This document shows positions 45,694-53,491 of a stretch of 64,000 bases of DNA, in pieces; position 1 is the first letter of the stretch, and every line of letters starts with the position of its first letter. A model generated the notes under the pieces. It did no database searches and had not been told where the DNA came from. It saw only the letters and a program-made list of their open reading frames with translations. The position numbers were made by a program, and so were the translations under genes. Origin of the DNA: RYN-230 sp963760405 (GTDB lineage: Bacteria; Actinomycetota; Actinomycetes; Streptosporangiales; Streptosporangiaceae); contig CAVXCV010000007.1 of NCBI GenBank assembly GCA_963760405.1, positions 124,001 to 188,000 on the forward strand, in the 5' to 3' direction.

Positions 45694-47082
45694 ATGAGCA
45701 TTGATGCGCTGATTGTGCGGATGGAGTCGATGCTCGAGCCGCTGGAGCAGGCGGGTGATGCGCGGCGTTTCTTCCACGCCACCTACCTGCGCACCACCCG
45801 CGCGGTCCGGGATGCTCTCAAGGAGGGCTTGTTCGCCGACCCGGACTGGGTGGAACGCTGGGACGTGGCCTTCGCTGAGCTGTACCTGGACGCGCTGAGC
45901 GCGGACTCCGGCGGCGGCCCCGTGCCTGAGCCGTGGGCGATCGCGTTCCGCACCGCGCGGGACCAGCCGGATACGCCGCCGCTGGTGCAGGTCCTGCTCG
46001 GCATGAACGCGCACATCAACTACGACCTGCCGCAGGCCCTGCTCGCCGTGATCAGCGACGTTGAGTTCCACGACCCGGTGGTCACCGAGCGCCGGCACGC
46101 TGACCACAAGCACATCGATGAGGTCCTGCTCCAGCAGGTGGCGGCCGAGGACACCGAGCTGGTCCAGCTGAGCGGCCCGCGCTCGCTCAGCGACCGGCTG
46201 CTCCAGCCCGCCCAGCAGGCAGCAACGCGGCGCTTCCTGCAGGAATCCAGGACCAAGGTGTGGGACAACGCGGTGGAACTGAACGCCGCCCGGGCGCTCG
46301 GGCCCGTTGCCTATACCGAGCGGCTGGCGGACCTGGAGGCGCTGAGCGCGGACCGGGTGGCGGACCTGGTCCGGCCTGGGCCAGTGCTGCTGCGGCTCGC
46401 CGTCAACGGCTTCGGCGTGCGCCTGGTGGCCCGGCCCGCCCGATCCGCCCGGCCCGCCCGATCCGCCCGGTCCAAGGTCCCGAAGCGCGCCGCTGCCACC
46501 GGGCCCAGCCACCTCCGCTCGTTCGACCCACGGCTGGTAGGGGACCTGGAATACCGCGCCTGGGTCGGCTACTACCTGCGGGACTGGGGGCCGGTACTGC
46601 GCGCGTCAGTGAGGCTGGTCCGGGCCGGGTTCGGGATGAGCTGGCCACGGACCCTGTACGGGGCGTGGCTGGTGCTGCGCGGCAACCAGTTGTGGGCCCC
46701 GGCCGACAATGATCCCGACGCTGCGCGCCGGGTGATGCGCCGGTTCTACGCGCTGCTGCGGAGCGTGTACGGCGAGCCGCAGGACATCACCGAGGCGGCC
46801 CGGCTGGAAGTCGAGTGGTGGCGGGTGCACCGGGAGCGGCAGCATACCTCGGATCCCGGGGACCCCGATCCGCTGGTGGACGCGATAGCCCGGCTGTACG
46901 CGTTCCTGTACCAGCTGCCCGACAGTGAGGTGCGGCCCGCGGCCGCGCACCGCACCCAGGCGATGGACCTGTCCGATCAATGGATCAGGGAAGGCTGCCG
47001 GCCGGACAGCCCGTTGCTGCCACTGGAGCACGCGGCCCTGGTCCGGGCCTACGCGGCCCTGCTCGCCGCCGTGCACCGGTGA
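45694..47082 (+). CDS. DUF5995 protein with an extra C-terminal domain
   Basis: 462 residues from ATG 45694, preceded by GGGAGGGGCGGG. Residues 1-235 match DUF5995 (IVRMESMLEPLEQ, RFFHATYLRTTRAVRDAL, LLGMNAHINYDLPQAL). Residues about 280-462 form another helical region I do not recognise (GDLEYRAWVGYYLRDWGPVL, WPRTLYGAWLVLRGNQLWAP, VDAIARLYAFLYQLP). They are joined by an Ala/Arg/Ser-Pro linker of 18-bp repeats (RPARSARPARSA). No membrane segment or enzyme motif is evident. The stop codon lies in the first unit of a 15-bp repeat. Confidence 0.8.
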   Translation: MSIDALIVRMESMLEPLEQAGDARRFFHATYLRTTRAVRDALKEGLFADPDWVERWDVAFAELYLDALSADSGGGPVPEPWAIAFRTARDQPDTPPLVQVLLGMNAHINYDLPQALLAVISDVEFHDPVVTERRHADHKHIDEVLLQQVAAEDTELVQLSGPRSLSDRLLQPAQQAATRRFLQESRTKVWDNAVELNAARALGPVAYTERLADLEALSADRVADLVRPGPVLLRLAVNGFGVRLVARPARSARPARSARSKVPKRAAATGPSHLRSFDPRLVGDLEYRAWVGYYLRDWGPVLRASVRLVRAGFGMSWPRTLYGAWLVLRGNQLWAPADNDPDAARRVMRRFYALLRSVYGEPQDITEAARLEVEWWRVHRERQHTSDPGDPDPLVDAIARLYAFLYQLPDSEVRPAAAHRTQAMDLSDQWIREGCRPDSPLLPLEHAALVRAYAALLAAVHR

Positions 47083-47147
47083 ACCGTGCCCCGGTGAACC
47101 CTGCCCCAGTGAACCGTGCCCCGGTGAACCATGCACCGGTGAACTGT
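47073..47147. repeat. Five 15-bp tandem repeats at a gene end
   Basis: Five units of the type GC[A/C]CCGGTGAACCGT, each with TGA at the same place, run from the last codons of the DUF5995 gene into the intergenic space. The first TGA (47080-47082) is the stop of that gene, so the gene end sits within the repeat. Units 1 and 5 begin GCAC, the others GCCC. Confidence 0.9.
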
Positions 47148-47209
47148 CCCCGGCGCTCCCCTCCGGCTGAGCCCTGGCCCTGATGGCCCCGGAAGGGAGC
47201 GCTTCCCGG

Positions 47210-47533
47210 CTATGCGCAGTCGTTCATCTCGTCTTGCTCAGGACTGAGGCCCTGGCCCAGGAGCCTCTGCTGTGCCGCGATGTGCGGCACAATGGTGATC
47301 ACATCTTCCCGGCCCTGCTTGTAGCCTGCCGTCCAGGCCTCGTTCTCCTGGGCCAGCTGGTCGGCTTTGATCTTGCTCCGCTCTGCTTGTTCCTGCCAGT
47401 ACCGGATTTCCTGCCGCATCTGCTCCCGGGCCTGCACCAGCGCCTGGGAGGCGGCCGCGGAGGAGCGGCGCGAGCCAAGCTGCCAGCCCAGCGCCACTCC
47501 GATGAGGATCCAGGCCAGGCCGAGGAGGATCAT
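47210..47533 (-). CDS. Small single-pass membrane protein with coiled coil
   Basis: 107 residues from ATG 47533, which directly follows GAGGTGGGTGG. One transmembrane helix at residues 2-22 (ILLGLAWILIGVALGWQLG) is followed by a charged helical stretch with heptad character (ALVQAREQMRQEIRYWQEQA, ERSKIKADQLAQENEAW), then a C-terminal segment ending DEMNDCA. It is less G+C-biased than surrounding genes. The layout (anchor plus cytoplasmic coiled coil) is seen in many unrelated small proteins, so no function is offered. Confidence 0.65.
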   Translation of the reverse strand: MILLGLAWILIGVALGWQLGSRRSSAAASQALVQAREQMRQEIRYWQEQAERSKIKADQLAQENEAWTAGYKQGREDVITIVPHIAAQQRLLGQGLSPEQDEMNDCA

Positions 47534-48150
47534 CCACCCACCTCGCTCCTGGCCAGGGCGAGCGTCGCAGTGCCCGGCTTCGCGATTCTGACTGGAATCG
47601 CGGCCCCCGTGTCTTGCATCGCGCCCGCCGCGATGTAGGTTTGTGCCAATGCCATGACTCCCCGTCAATGGTGTTGGTTTGGCTGATGGTCTTTTACTGG
47701 GTCGCTGGTGCGTCATCGCTGGCGGCCCAGTGTCATATCGCGGAAGTGCCGAGCCTTTCCCCGTCAGGCCGGCGACTCATTGCCCAATACGGCGGCCCCC
47801 GCGCGGGGCCTGGCCCGCATCGGTGGCTCGGCCCGCATCGGCGGGCCCGCCCGCGCCGGGTGATCCGCGCCGCACGCCCATCATCGGACGTGGGGCCGGT
47901 AACCGAGAGCCGGCCGGAGGCACAAGGCCGGAGCACCCTCTGGTTACTCCGCCTGGCAATCATGCGCGCCCTCCTGCACTCGGCGGGGCGGGCCTCTCAC
48001 CTCAATTGAACGGCACTACAGTCTCAAGTGCAATATGCAGTGCAGTTTGCACAGCAGCTTGCAATCTGGGGTTCACTTAGCGCCTCACCAGGCTCTAAGC
48101 TTTAACACAGTCACACCGCGGCGACCTGCGTCAGCCGGGGAGGTGAGCGA
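47534..48150. other. Intergenic region of 617 bp upstream of the XRE gene
   Basis: No convincing gene is visible on either strand. The first half separates a minus-strand gene from the plus-strand regulator and must hold both promoters. An 18-bp duplication (GGCCCGCATCGGTGGCTC, 47812-47847) is present. The last 150 bp are AT-richer and contain TGCA-based palindromes (48029-48052). Confidence 0.6.
48029..48052. promoter_or_regulatory. TGCA palindrome cluster, candidate operator
   Basis: TGCA-ATA-TGCA (48029-48039) is directly followed by GTGCA-GTT-TGCAC (48040-48052), with another TTGCA at 48059-48063. These dyads lie about 100 bp before the XRE/DUF5753 gene in an AT-richer stretch, the place where an autoregulatory site is expected. 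The assignment is by position and symmetry only. Confidence 0.45.
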
Positions 48151-49023
48151 ATGCCCGATCCAAGCGGTCAGTCGGTCCGGCGACGCCGCCTCGCCGCCGA
48201 GCTACGCCGGCTGCGTGAGCGGGCTGGGCTGACTGGTGATCAGGTAGCCGAGCGGCTGGGCTGGTCCGGATCCAAGATCAGCCGGATCGAACTGAACCGG
48301 ATCGGCGTCAAGCTCGCCGACCTCCGGAAGTTGCTGGACCTCTACGGCGTCAGCCCCGGGCACCGCGAAGACCTCCAGGCCCTGGCCCGCGAGTCAGTGG
48401 GAACCGCGGCGCTGGAGGTCCAGCCGTCCGCGCTCACCGCAGAACTGTCCACCCTCATCGACGAGGAAACTGAAGCCAAATCCGTCTGGACCTGGGAACC
48501 GCAACTGGTGCCCGGGCTCTTGCAGACAGAAAGCTACGCCCGGGCGGTCATCGCCGGCTGGACGGCAATAATGCCCACCCCCCGCGAAGAAGTGGAGCGG
48601 CGCGTCGGCACGCGGCTGGCCCGCCAGCGGCTGCTGACCCGCGACCCGCCACTCGAACTGCTGACCGTGATAGACGAATCGGTGCTGCACCGGAATATTG
48701 GTGGCGGCTCCGTCATGCGGGAACAGCTCGAGCACCTGGCCACGGTTTCCCGCAGGCCCAATGTCCGGCTGCAGGTCCTCGCCCTCGGCGGGGAGCATCC
48801 GATAGGAACCGGCTCCTTCAATTACATGCAATTCACCCAGCAGCACGACATCCCGCTCAACGACATCGTCAACGTGGAACAGCTCGCCCGTAATTACCAT
48901 ATAGATCAGGAGTCAGAAACTTTGCAGTATCAGGTGGCGTTCCGGCGGCTCGCCGCGCTGGCTCTCTCGCCCGACGAATCCCGCGCTGTGATGATGCGGA
49001 CCATCCAGGACATCTGGTCCTGA
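48151..49023 (+). CDS. XRE family regulator with DUF5753
   Basis: 290 residues. The N-terminal HTH (about 8-65) reads RRRRLAAELRRLRERAGLTG, DQVAERLGWSGSKISRIEL. The C-terminal DUF5753 domain (about 105-285) has WTWEPQLVPGLLQTESYARAV, ERRVGTRLARQRLL, LTVIDESVLHRNIGG and EHPIGTGSFNYMQF. Such proteins are very abundant in actinomycetes, usually beside DUF397 genes, with BldB/AbaA-type roles in development proposed for a few. The DUF397 partner here lies convergently downstream. Confidence 0.95.
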   Translation: MPDPSGQSVRRRRLAAELRRLRERAGLTGDQVAERLGWSGSKISRIELNRIGVKLADLRKLLDLYGVSPGHREDLQALARESVGTAALEVQPSALTAELSTLIDEETEAKSVWTWEPQLVPGLLQTESYARAVIAGWTAIMPTPREEVERRVGTRLARQRLLTRDPPLELLTVIDESVLHRNIGGGSVMREQLEHLATVSRRPNVRLQVLALGGEHPIGTGSFNYMQFTQQHDIPLNDIVNVEQLARNYHIDQESETLQYQVAFRRLAALALSPDESRAVMMRTIQDIWS

Positions 49024-49052
49024 CCCCAGCCGGCTGATCCGGCCAGGCTCGC

Positions 49053-49322
49053 TTACCCGATGCCGAACTGACCGTTCTTGACCTCAGCCAGAAACTGCGC
49101 CCACGCGCTCCGGCCGAAAACCAGCGCTGGACCGCGCTTGTCCTTGGAGTCTCGTACCCCGAGGTCACCCGCTTCGAGCGAGGCGACCTCGACGCAGCTC
49201 CCGTTGTGCGCACTCCAGGAACTCTTCCGCCAGTCCGCCTCCGGGGCCAAGTCGGGTGCGAGCCGCGGACCCAGCTCAGCGCCGCCCTGCTGACCAGCGC
49301 GGTCCCGGCATGCTCGCTCCAC
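49053..49322 (-). CDS. DUF397 family protein
   Basis: The C-terminal 55 residues match DUF397 well: DWRKSSWSAHNGSCVEVASL, GDLGVRDSKD, PALVFGRSAWAQFLAEVK. The start is uncertain: GTG 49322 gives 89 residues, GTG 49334 slightly more, and the domain itself needs only about 60. DUF397 proteins are small and act with XRE/DUF5753 regulators, perhaps as modulators. The gene faces the XRE gene instead of following it on the same strand, which is less usual. The space 49323-49667 upstream shows no other gene. Confidence 0.85.
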   Translation of the reverse strand: MERACRDRAGQQGGAELGPRLAPDLAPEADWRKSSWSAHNGSCVEVASLEAGDLGVRDSKDKRGPALVFGRSAWAQFLAEVKNGQFGIG

Positions 49323-49667
49323 TGCTACCCCCACGACTCTCCGGCCCTGGGCGCACGCCCCAGGGCCTCGCTTGGCACGGTGAGCCGCGGCCGGGAAGGG
49401 CCGACTGGCGTCCTCCCCAGGACGCCGCCGACATGGCAAGCCTGCCGCGATGACGGTAATTTAGCGGCCGTCCGCACGCCGGGGGGTGGTATTCAGAACT
49501 TCCTGGCGTGTCGGCATCGGATGCTCGCCGAACTGTGACTTGAAGTGTCGTTTCGGCTGATGCGCCGCAGGACCGCCTGATGGGGCAGCGCCATATTACC
49601 CACCATTAACCCAGCCCAGCCGACTGCTGAATTCCGGGGACCTGGGCTGGCCGTCAGCCCCGGACGG

Positions 49668-50785
49668 TCAGCCCCAGACGTCGTGGGCGACGTTGACGAT
49701 GAGGTCGAGCTTGGCCACTTCCTCGTCGTAGGTCAGCGCGTTGCCTTCCACGGTGGAGGAGAACCCGCACTGGCCGGACAGGCAGAGCTGGTCCAGCGGG
49801 AGGTAGCGGGCGCCTCGTCGATCCGGCGCTTGAGGTCATCGGGGTTCTCCAGTGCGCCGGACTTGGTGGTGACCAGGCCGAGGACGACCATCTTGCCCGG
49901 CGGCACGAACCGCAGCGGCGCGAACCCACCCGACCGCTCATCGTCGTACTCCAGGAAGAACCCATCCACGTTCAGCCCGCCGAACAGCGCCTCGGCCACG
50001 AAGTCATACCCGCCCGACGCCGCCCACGAGGACCGGAAGTTGCCCCGGCACAGGTGCGTGGTCACCGCCAGCCCGGCCGGCTTGCCCGCCAGCGCGTCGT
50101 TGACCTGCTGGATATACCGCAGGTGCAGATGATCCGCATCCTCCCCCCGCGCCGCGATCTCGGCCCGCTGCGCCGGGTCGTTCAGGTAGGCCAGGCTGGT
50201 GTCATCGAACTGCAGGTAGGTGCAGCCCAGCTCCGCGATCCGGGCCACCTCATCGGCATACGCCGCCGAGAGATCGTGCCAGAACTCCTCGATGTCCGGG
50301 TACACGGCCGGGTCGATCGCGGCCGGGCCGCCGCGGTAGTGCACCATGTTCGGCGACGGGATGGTCAGCTTCGGCACCGCTGAGGTCACCACCGACTGCA
50401 GGTACCTGAAGTCATTCGCGAAGATTGCCTGGTCCAGCCGGACCTTGCTGTCCACCAGGATCGAGGCCGGGGTGAACTCGATGTCCCCGGACGCGTTGTG
50501 GAACTTGACCGCCAGGTTTCCTGGGGCCTTGCTGATGCCGCCCAGCTGGTAGATGAAGTCCATGTGCCACGAGGCCCGGCGGAATTCGCCGTCGGTGGCC
50601 GACTGCAGGCCGACCCCCTCCTGCATCTTGACCACAGCGGCGATCGCCTCGTCCTCCACCGCCCTGAGCTGGCCCGCGTCGATCCGGCCCGCGGCGAAGT
50701 CATCCCGCGCGGCCAGCAGCTCCGGCGGCCGCAGCAGGCTGCCCACATGATCGGCACGGAACGGCGGGGTAGTACGTGCGCTCAT
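49668..50785 (-). CDS. MetE-like cobalamin-independent methyltransferase, frameshifted near 49811
   Basis: A single-barrel protein (372 residues after correction) of the methionine synthase II family. PPFRADHVGSLLRP, EGVGLQSATDGEFRR, IPSPNMVHYRGG, LGCTYLQFDDTSLAYL and THLCRGNFRSSW are typical, with a zinc-site His/Cys. After RRIDEA the frame is lost; adding one base at about 49811 restores RYLPLDQLCLSGQCGFSSTV and a stop at 49668, including the C-terminal zinc cysteine. Members lacking the N-terminal MetE half often use alternative methyl donors. The donor here is unknown. Confidence 0.92.
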
Positions 50786-50984
50786 CTCTCTCCCTCGAGT
50801 GGCAGACCCGGCGATGACGGCCCGGCGGCAGGCCCGGCGGTGGACGGCCGAGCGGCAGATGCGGCTATGACGGCCCGCCGCCGATTATCCGCTCCACTAC
50901 CAGCCGTTCGCCAGGGTGCTCGCCACAAGACCCAGGCTCTGGACATCAATTCACACACCAACCGCCGGCCCGGTAACCGCCCGG

Positions 50985-51074
50985 CTGCGGGCGTGGGAGC
51001 CGTCAGCTTGCGGGCCGATGACCGCCCGGCTGCGGGCGTGGGAGCCGTCAGCTTGCGGGCCGATGACCGCCCGG
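50985..51074. repeat. 45-bp direct tandem duplication upstream of mftA
   Basis: Two identical 45-bp copies starting CTGCGGGCGTGGGAGCCGTC lie head to tail, followed by the first 9 bp of a third. The region 50786-51249 (464 bp) separates the divergent MetE-like and mftA genes and has no visible coding sequence. The duplication changes the distance between upstream DNA and the mft promoter. Confidence 0.9.
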
Positions 51075-51122
51075 CTGCGGGCCAGGCCGCCGCTATCAGC
51101 GCACCGGCAGCCCGCCCTAGTA

Positions 51123-51139
51123 GTGGCACCGGGTGCCAC
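51123..51139. promoter_or_regulatory. GTGGCACC-G-GGTGCCAC palindrome upstream of mftA
   Basis: A perfect 8-bp dyad with a 1-bp centre lies 110 bp before the mftA start. It is followed by a 21-bp near-duplication (GTAGTCCCAGCTCCGGCGG type, 51157-51198). TetR-type MftR proteins often control mft genes, and such a site would suit one. No mftR gene is present in the window. Confidence 0.5.
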
Positions 51140-51249
51140 AGTATGCGACCATTTGGTGTAGTCCCAGCTCCGGCGGGGTAGTCCCAGCTCTGGCGGCCCG
51201 GTGGCCAGCAGCGGTGCGAGCCGGGGAAGTTCTCTGGAGGTGATCGCCC

Positions 51250-51402
51250 ATGACCAGCAATAGCGCGACGGACGAGACAGCACGCCAGACCGTAAGCCAG
51301 GCGGCGGACCAGGGAACCAGTGAGCCAGCGGCCCAGCCCGTCGCGGCCGAGGAACTGCTGATCGAGGAGATTTCCATCGACGGCATGTGCGGTGTGTACT
51401 GA
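51250..51402 (+). CDS. mftA: Mycofactocin precursor peptide
   Basis: A 50-residue peptide, too short for routine gene finding. It starts at ATG 51250 after the full-length Shine-Dalgarno GGAGGTGATC and ends with the diagnostic core IDGMCGVY. The leader is Ser/Thr/Ala/Gln-rich, then acidic (AAEELLIEEIS). In the known pathway MftC removes the C-terminal Tyr carboxylate and links Val and Tyr; MftE then releases a VY-derived dipeptide that becomes a redox cofactor. mftB follows after 11 bp. Confidence 0.97.
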   Translation: MTSNSATDETARQTVSQAADQGTSEPAAQPVAAEELLIEEISIDGMCGVY

Positions 51403-51413
51403 CCGGCCCGGTC

Positions 51414-51677
51414 ATGACGTTCGATACCGCGCTCGGCTATGAGAAGCATCCTCAGGTAGCGATCAGGCCGGAAGGCTTCGGCGGCCTCGCTTACCACTAC
51501 GGCACCCGGCGCCTGGTGTTCCTGAAGGCGCGGCCGCTGGTCGAGCTGGTGGACCGGCTGGCCGAGTTCGCCAGCGCGGCCGACGCGCTGGCGGCCTGCG
51601 TGCCCGCCCAGGACCATGAGCCGTACGCCCAGGCGCTCTCCGGCCTGCTTGCTTCCGAGGTGATCCGTGCGCGCTGA
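51414..51677 (+). CDS. mftB: Mycofactocin peptide chaperone MftB
   Basis: 87 residues from ATG 51414. A PqqD-like RiPP recognition fold, seen in GYEKHPQVAIRPEGFGGLAY, HYGTRRLVFLKARPLVELVD and a C-terminal helix (EPYAQALSGLLASEVI). It binds the MftA leader and presents the core to MftC. Located between mftA and mftC, in the order known from other actinobacteria. Confidence 0.95.
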   Translation: MTFDTALGYEKHPQVAIRPEGFGGLAYHYGTRRLVFLKARPLVELVDRLAEFASAADALAACVPAQDHEPYAQALSGLLASEVIRAR

Positions 51678-51793
51678 ACCGGGCCGCCTGCTCGCCCCCC
51701 GGAGGTTCTCCGCCCGCACTGAACCCGGCCCGCCTGCCCGCGGGGTTCTCCGCCCGCACTGAACCCGGCCGCCTGCCCGCCCGGAGGTTCTCT
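51673..51793. repeat. Three imperfect repeats of about 40 bp between mftB and mftC
   Basis: Copies share the frame CTGAACCCGGCCGCCTGCCC ... GGAGGTTCTC. The GGAGG that serves as the mftC ribosome-binding site (51783-51787) has an intact twin in the first copy (51705-51709) and a decayed one (GGGG) in the second. The spacing mftB-mftC has thus been stretched by duplication of the RBS region. Confidence 0.8.
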
Positions 51794-52957
51794 GTGCCCA
51801 GTAGCCTGATCAGCCAGTTCTCCCGGGGCCTGGCCGCGCCCATCTGCCTGACCTGGGAGCTGACCTACGGCTGCAACCTGGCCTGCGTGCACTGCCTCAG
51901 CTCGTCCGGGCGGCGCGACCCGCGCGAGCTCAGCACCGCGGAAGCCCGCGGGATCATCGACGAGCTGCATGACCTCCAGGTGTTCTACGTCAACATCGGC
52001 GGCGGCGAGCCCACCCTGCGGCCAGACTTCTTCGAGCTGATCAGCTACGCGGTAGACCGCGGGGTGGGGGTCAAGTTCTCCACCAACGGCACCAAGCTGA
52101 CCCCGCCGACCGCTCGCAAGCTGGCCGCCATGGACTACGTGGACGTCCAGATCAGCATCGACGGTGCCGACGCGGCCACCAACGACGCGGTACGCGGCGC
52201 TGGCTCCTACGCCGCCGCCCGGCGGGCCATGGACAACCTGGCCGCAGCCGGGTTCGGGCCGTTCAAGATCTCCATCGTGGTCACCCGGCACAACGTGGAC
52301 CAGCTGGACGAGTTCGAGCGGATCGCCGCGGGCTACGGGGCACAGCTGCGGGTCACCCGGCTGCGGCCATCCGGCCGGGGTGCGGACAGCTGGGCGGAGC
52401 TGCATCCGACCCAGGATCAGCAGCGGGCGCTGTACCGGTGGCTGCTGGACCGGCCGCAGGTGCTCACCGGGGACTCCTTCTTCCACCTGTCCGCGCTGGG
52501 CGAGGCACTGCCCGGGCTGAACATGTGCGGGGCCGGCCGGGTGGTCTGCCTGATCGACCCGGTCGGCGATGTCTACGCGTGCCCGTTCGTGCTGCATGAG
52601 CAGTTCCGGGCCGGATCGGTCCGCGGCGCCGGCGGCTTCACCTCGGTGTGGCGGGAATCGGCCCTGTTCACCAGCTTGCGGGAACCCGGCTCGGCCGGGG
52701 CCTGCGCCTCGTGCGGCAGTTACGACGCCTGCCAGGGCGGGTGCATGGCGAGCAAGTTCTTCACCGGGCTGCCGCTGGATGGTCCCGACCCGGAGTGCGT
52801 GCACGGCCACGGCGAGGCGGCCCTGGCCGCGCTGGCCGCGCCCGGCGCCGCCGTCCCTGGCCAGGCCCCCGGCCCTGGTCACTCCAAGTACGCCAGCGGC
52901 ACCCGCCCCGCCCTCCGCCGCGAGCCGGTGTTCCTGACCCTGGGCCGCCGCAGCTGA
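51794..52957 (+). CDS. mftC: Mycofactocin radical SAM maturase MftC
   Basis: 387 residues from a GTG 6 bp after GGAGG. Radical SAM motif CNLACVHC (C27, C31, C34), GGGEPTLR, STNGTKL and ISIDGAD are followed by a SPASM region with many cysteines (NMCGAGRVVCLIDPVGDVYA, CPFVLH, CASCGSYDACQGGC, PECVHGHG). It decarboxylates the MftA C-terminal Tyr and forms the Val-Tyr link. mftD, mftE and mftF are not found downstream; a deletion scar of another operon and an inverted repeat follow. Confidence 0.96.
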   Translation: MPSSLISQFSRGLAAPICLTWELTYGCNLACVHCLSSSGRRDPRELSTAEARGIIDELHDLQVFYVNIGGGEPTLRPDFFELISYAVDRGVGVKFSTNGTKLTPPTARKLAAMDYVDVQISIDGADAATNDAVRGAGSYAAARRAMDNLAAAGFGPFKISIVVTRHNVDQLDEFERIAAGYGAQLRVTRLRPSGRGADSWAELHPTQDQQRALYRWLLDRPQVLTGDSFFHLSALGEALPGLNMCGAGRVVCLIDPVGDVYACPFVLHEQFRAGSVRGAGGFTSVWRESALFTSLREPGSAGACASCGSYDACQGGCMASKFFTGLPLDGPDPECVHGHGEAALAALAAPGAAVPGQAPGPGHSKYASGTRPALRREPVFLTLGRRS

Positions 52958-52967
52958 GCCAGCCTCA

Positions 52968-53042
52968 GCGACATATCACGCGTTCCGTCAAAATTCTGCC
53001 CGGTTTGTCCCGTTCTGCTGGACGGAACGCGTGATATGTCGC
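52968..53042. repeat. Perfect 22-bp inverted repeat, 31-bp spacer
   Basis: The left arm (52968-52989, GCGACATATCACGCG followed by TTCCGTC) and the right arm (53021-53042) are exact reverse complements. The spacer is AT-rich by local standards and contains no U run at the exit. It sits between the mftC end and a convergent minus-strand remnant gene. Candidate roles: bidirectional terminator hairpin, recombination or regulatory site, or a small inserted element. No direct repeat flanks were recognised. Confidence 0.9.
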
Positions 53043-53104
53043 GCTGGCCTGTGACTTGAGTGGCCCTTGTGACCTGAGGGGCTGGTGCTACCACGCCGAC
53101 CCGG

Positions 53105-53199
53105 GGCGATCCGGGCCGGGCCAGGCGATCCGGGCCGGGCCAGGCGATCCGGGCCGGGCCAGGCGATCCGGGCCGGGCCAGGCGATCCGGGCCCGGGGC
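53105..53199. repeat. Five 19-bp tandem repeats
   Basis: Units GGCGATCCGGGCCGGGCCA follow each other without spacers, four exact and a fifth diverging in its last bases. They lie just after the stop codon of the CoxL/CoxM remnant and before the 22-bp inverted repeat on the plus strand. Non-coding minisatellite. Confidence 0.92.
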
Positions 53200-53204
53200 G
53201 GCCG

Positions 53205-53447
53205 TTAGCGCGCTGACGCCTCCGCCAGCGCCCGGCCCACCAGGACCCGGGCCAGGTGCTCCCGGTAGCGCTGGCTGGCGTTGATGTCATCAGCCGGGCT
53301 GGTCCCCTCGGCAACCGGGCTGCGCACGAACGTGACCCGGGCCGCCCGGGCCAGCTCGGGCACCTTCAGGTCGTCGGTATACGTGCCACCTTCGGTGAGC
53401 AGCCGCGGATCCTCGGTCCTAACCACCCGGGTGCCCAGGATGCTCAT
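53205..53447 (-). pseudogene. In-frame scar of a CO/xanthine dehydrogenase operon (CoxL N-term + CoxM C-term)
   Basis: 80 codons. Residues 1-47 match the N-terminus of a molybdenum hydroxylase large subunit (SILGTRVVRTEDPRLLTEGG, TYTDDL, VTFVRSPVA). Residues 48-80 match the C-terminus of the FAD-binding medium subunit (EGTSPADDINASQRYREHLA, RVLVGRALAEA). The subunits are normally separate, so a deletion between the two genes has fused these remnants. Neither the cofactor sites nor domains survive. Possibly translated but not functional as an oxidase. Confidence 0.82.
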
Positions 53448-53491
53448 CTAACCTCCGCGCAGTTACGGCACTTAGTGCACACTGAGCCGGG

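Noticed and set aside
52968..53042. Terminal inverted repeats of an insertion sequence
   Set aside because: Only 31 bp lie between the arms and no transposase is coded; kept as an unexplained inverted repeat.
53105..53199. Possible CRISPR array
   Set aside because: The 19-bp units touch each other without spacers and no cas gene is near.
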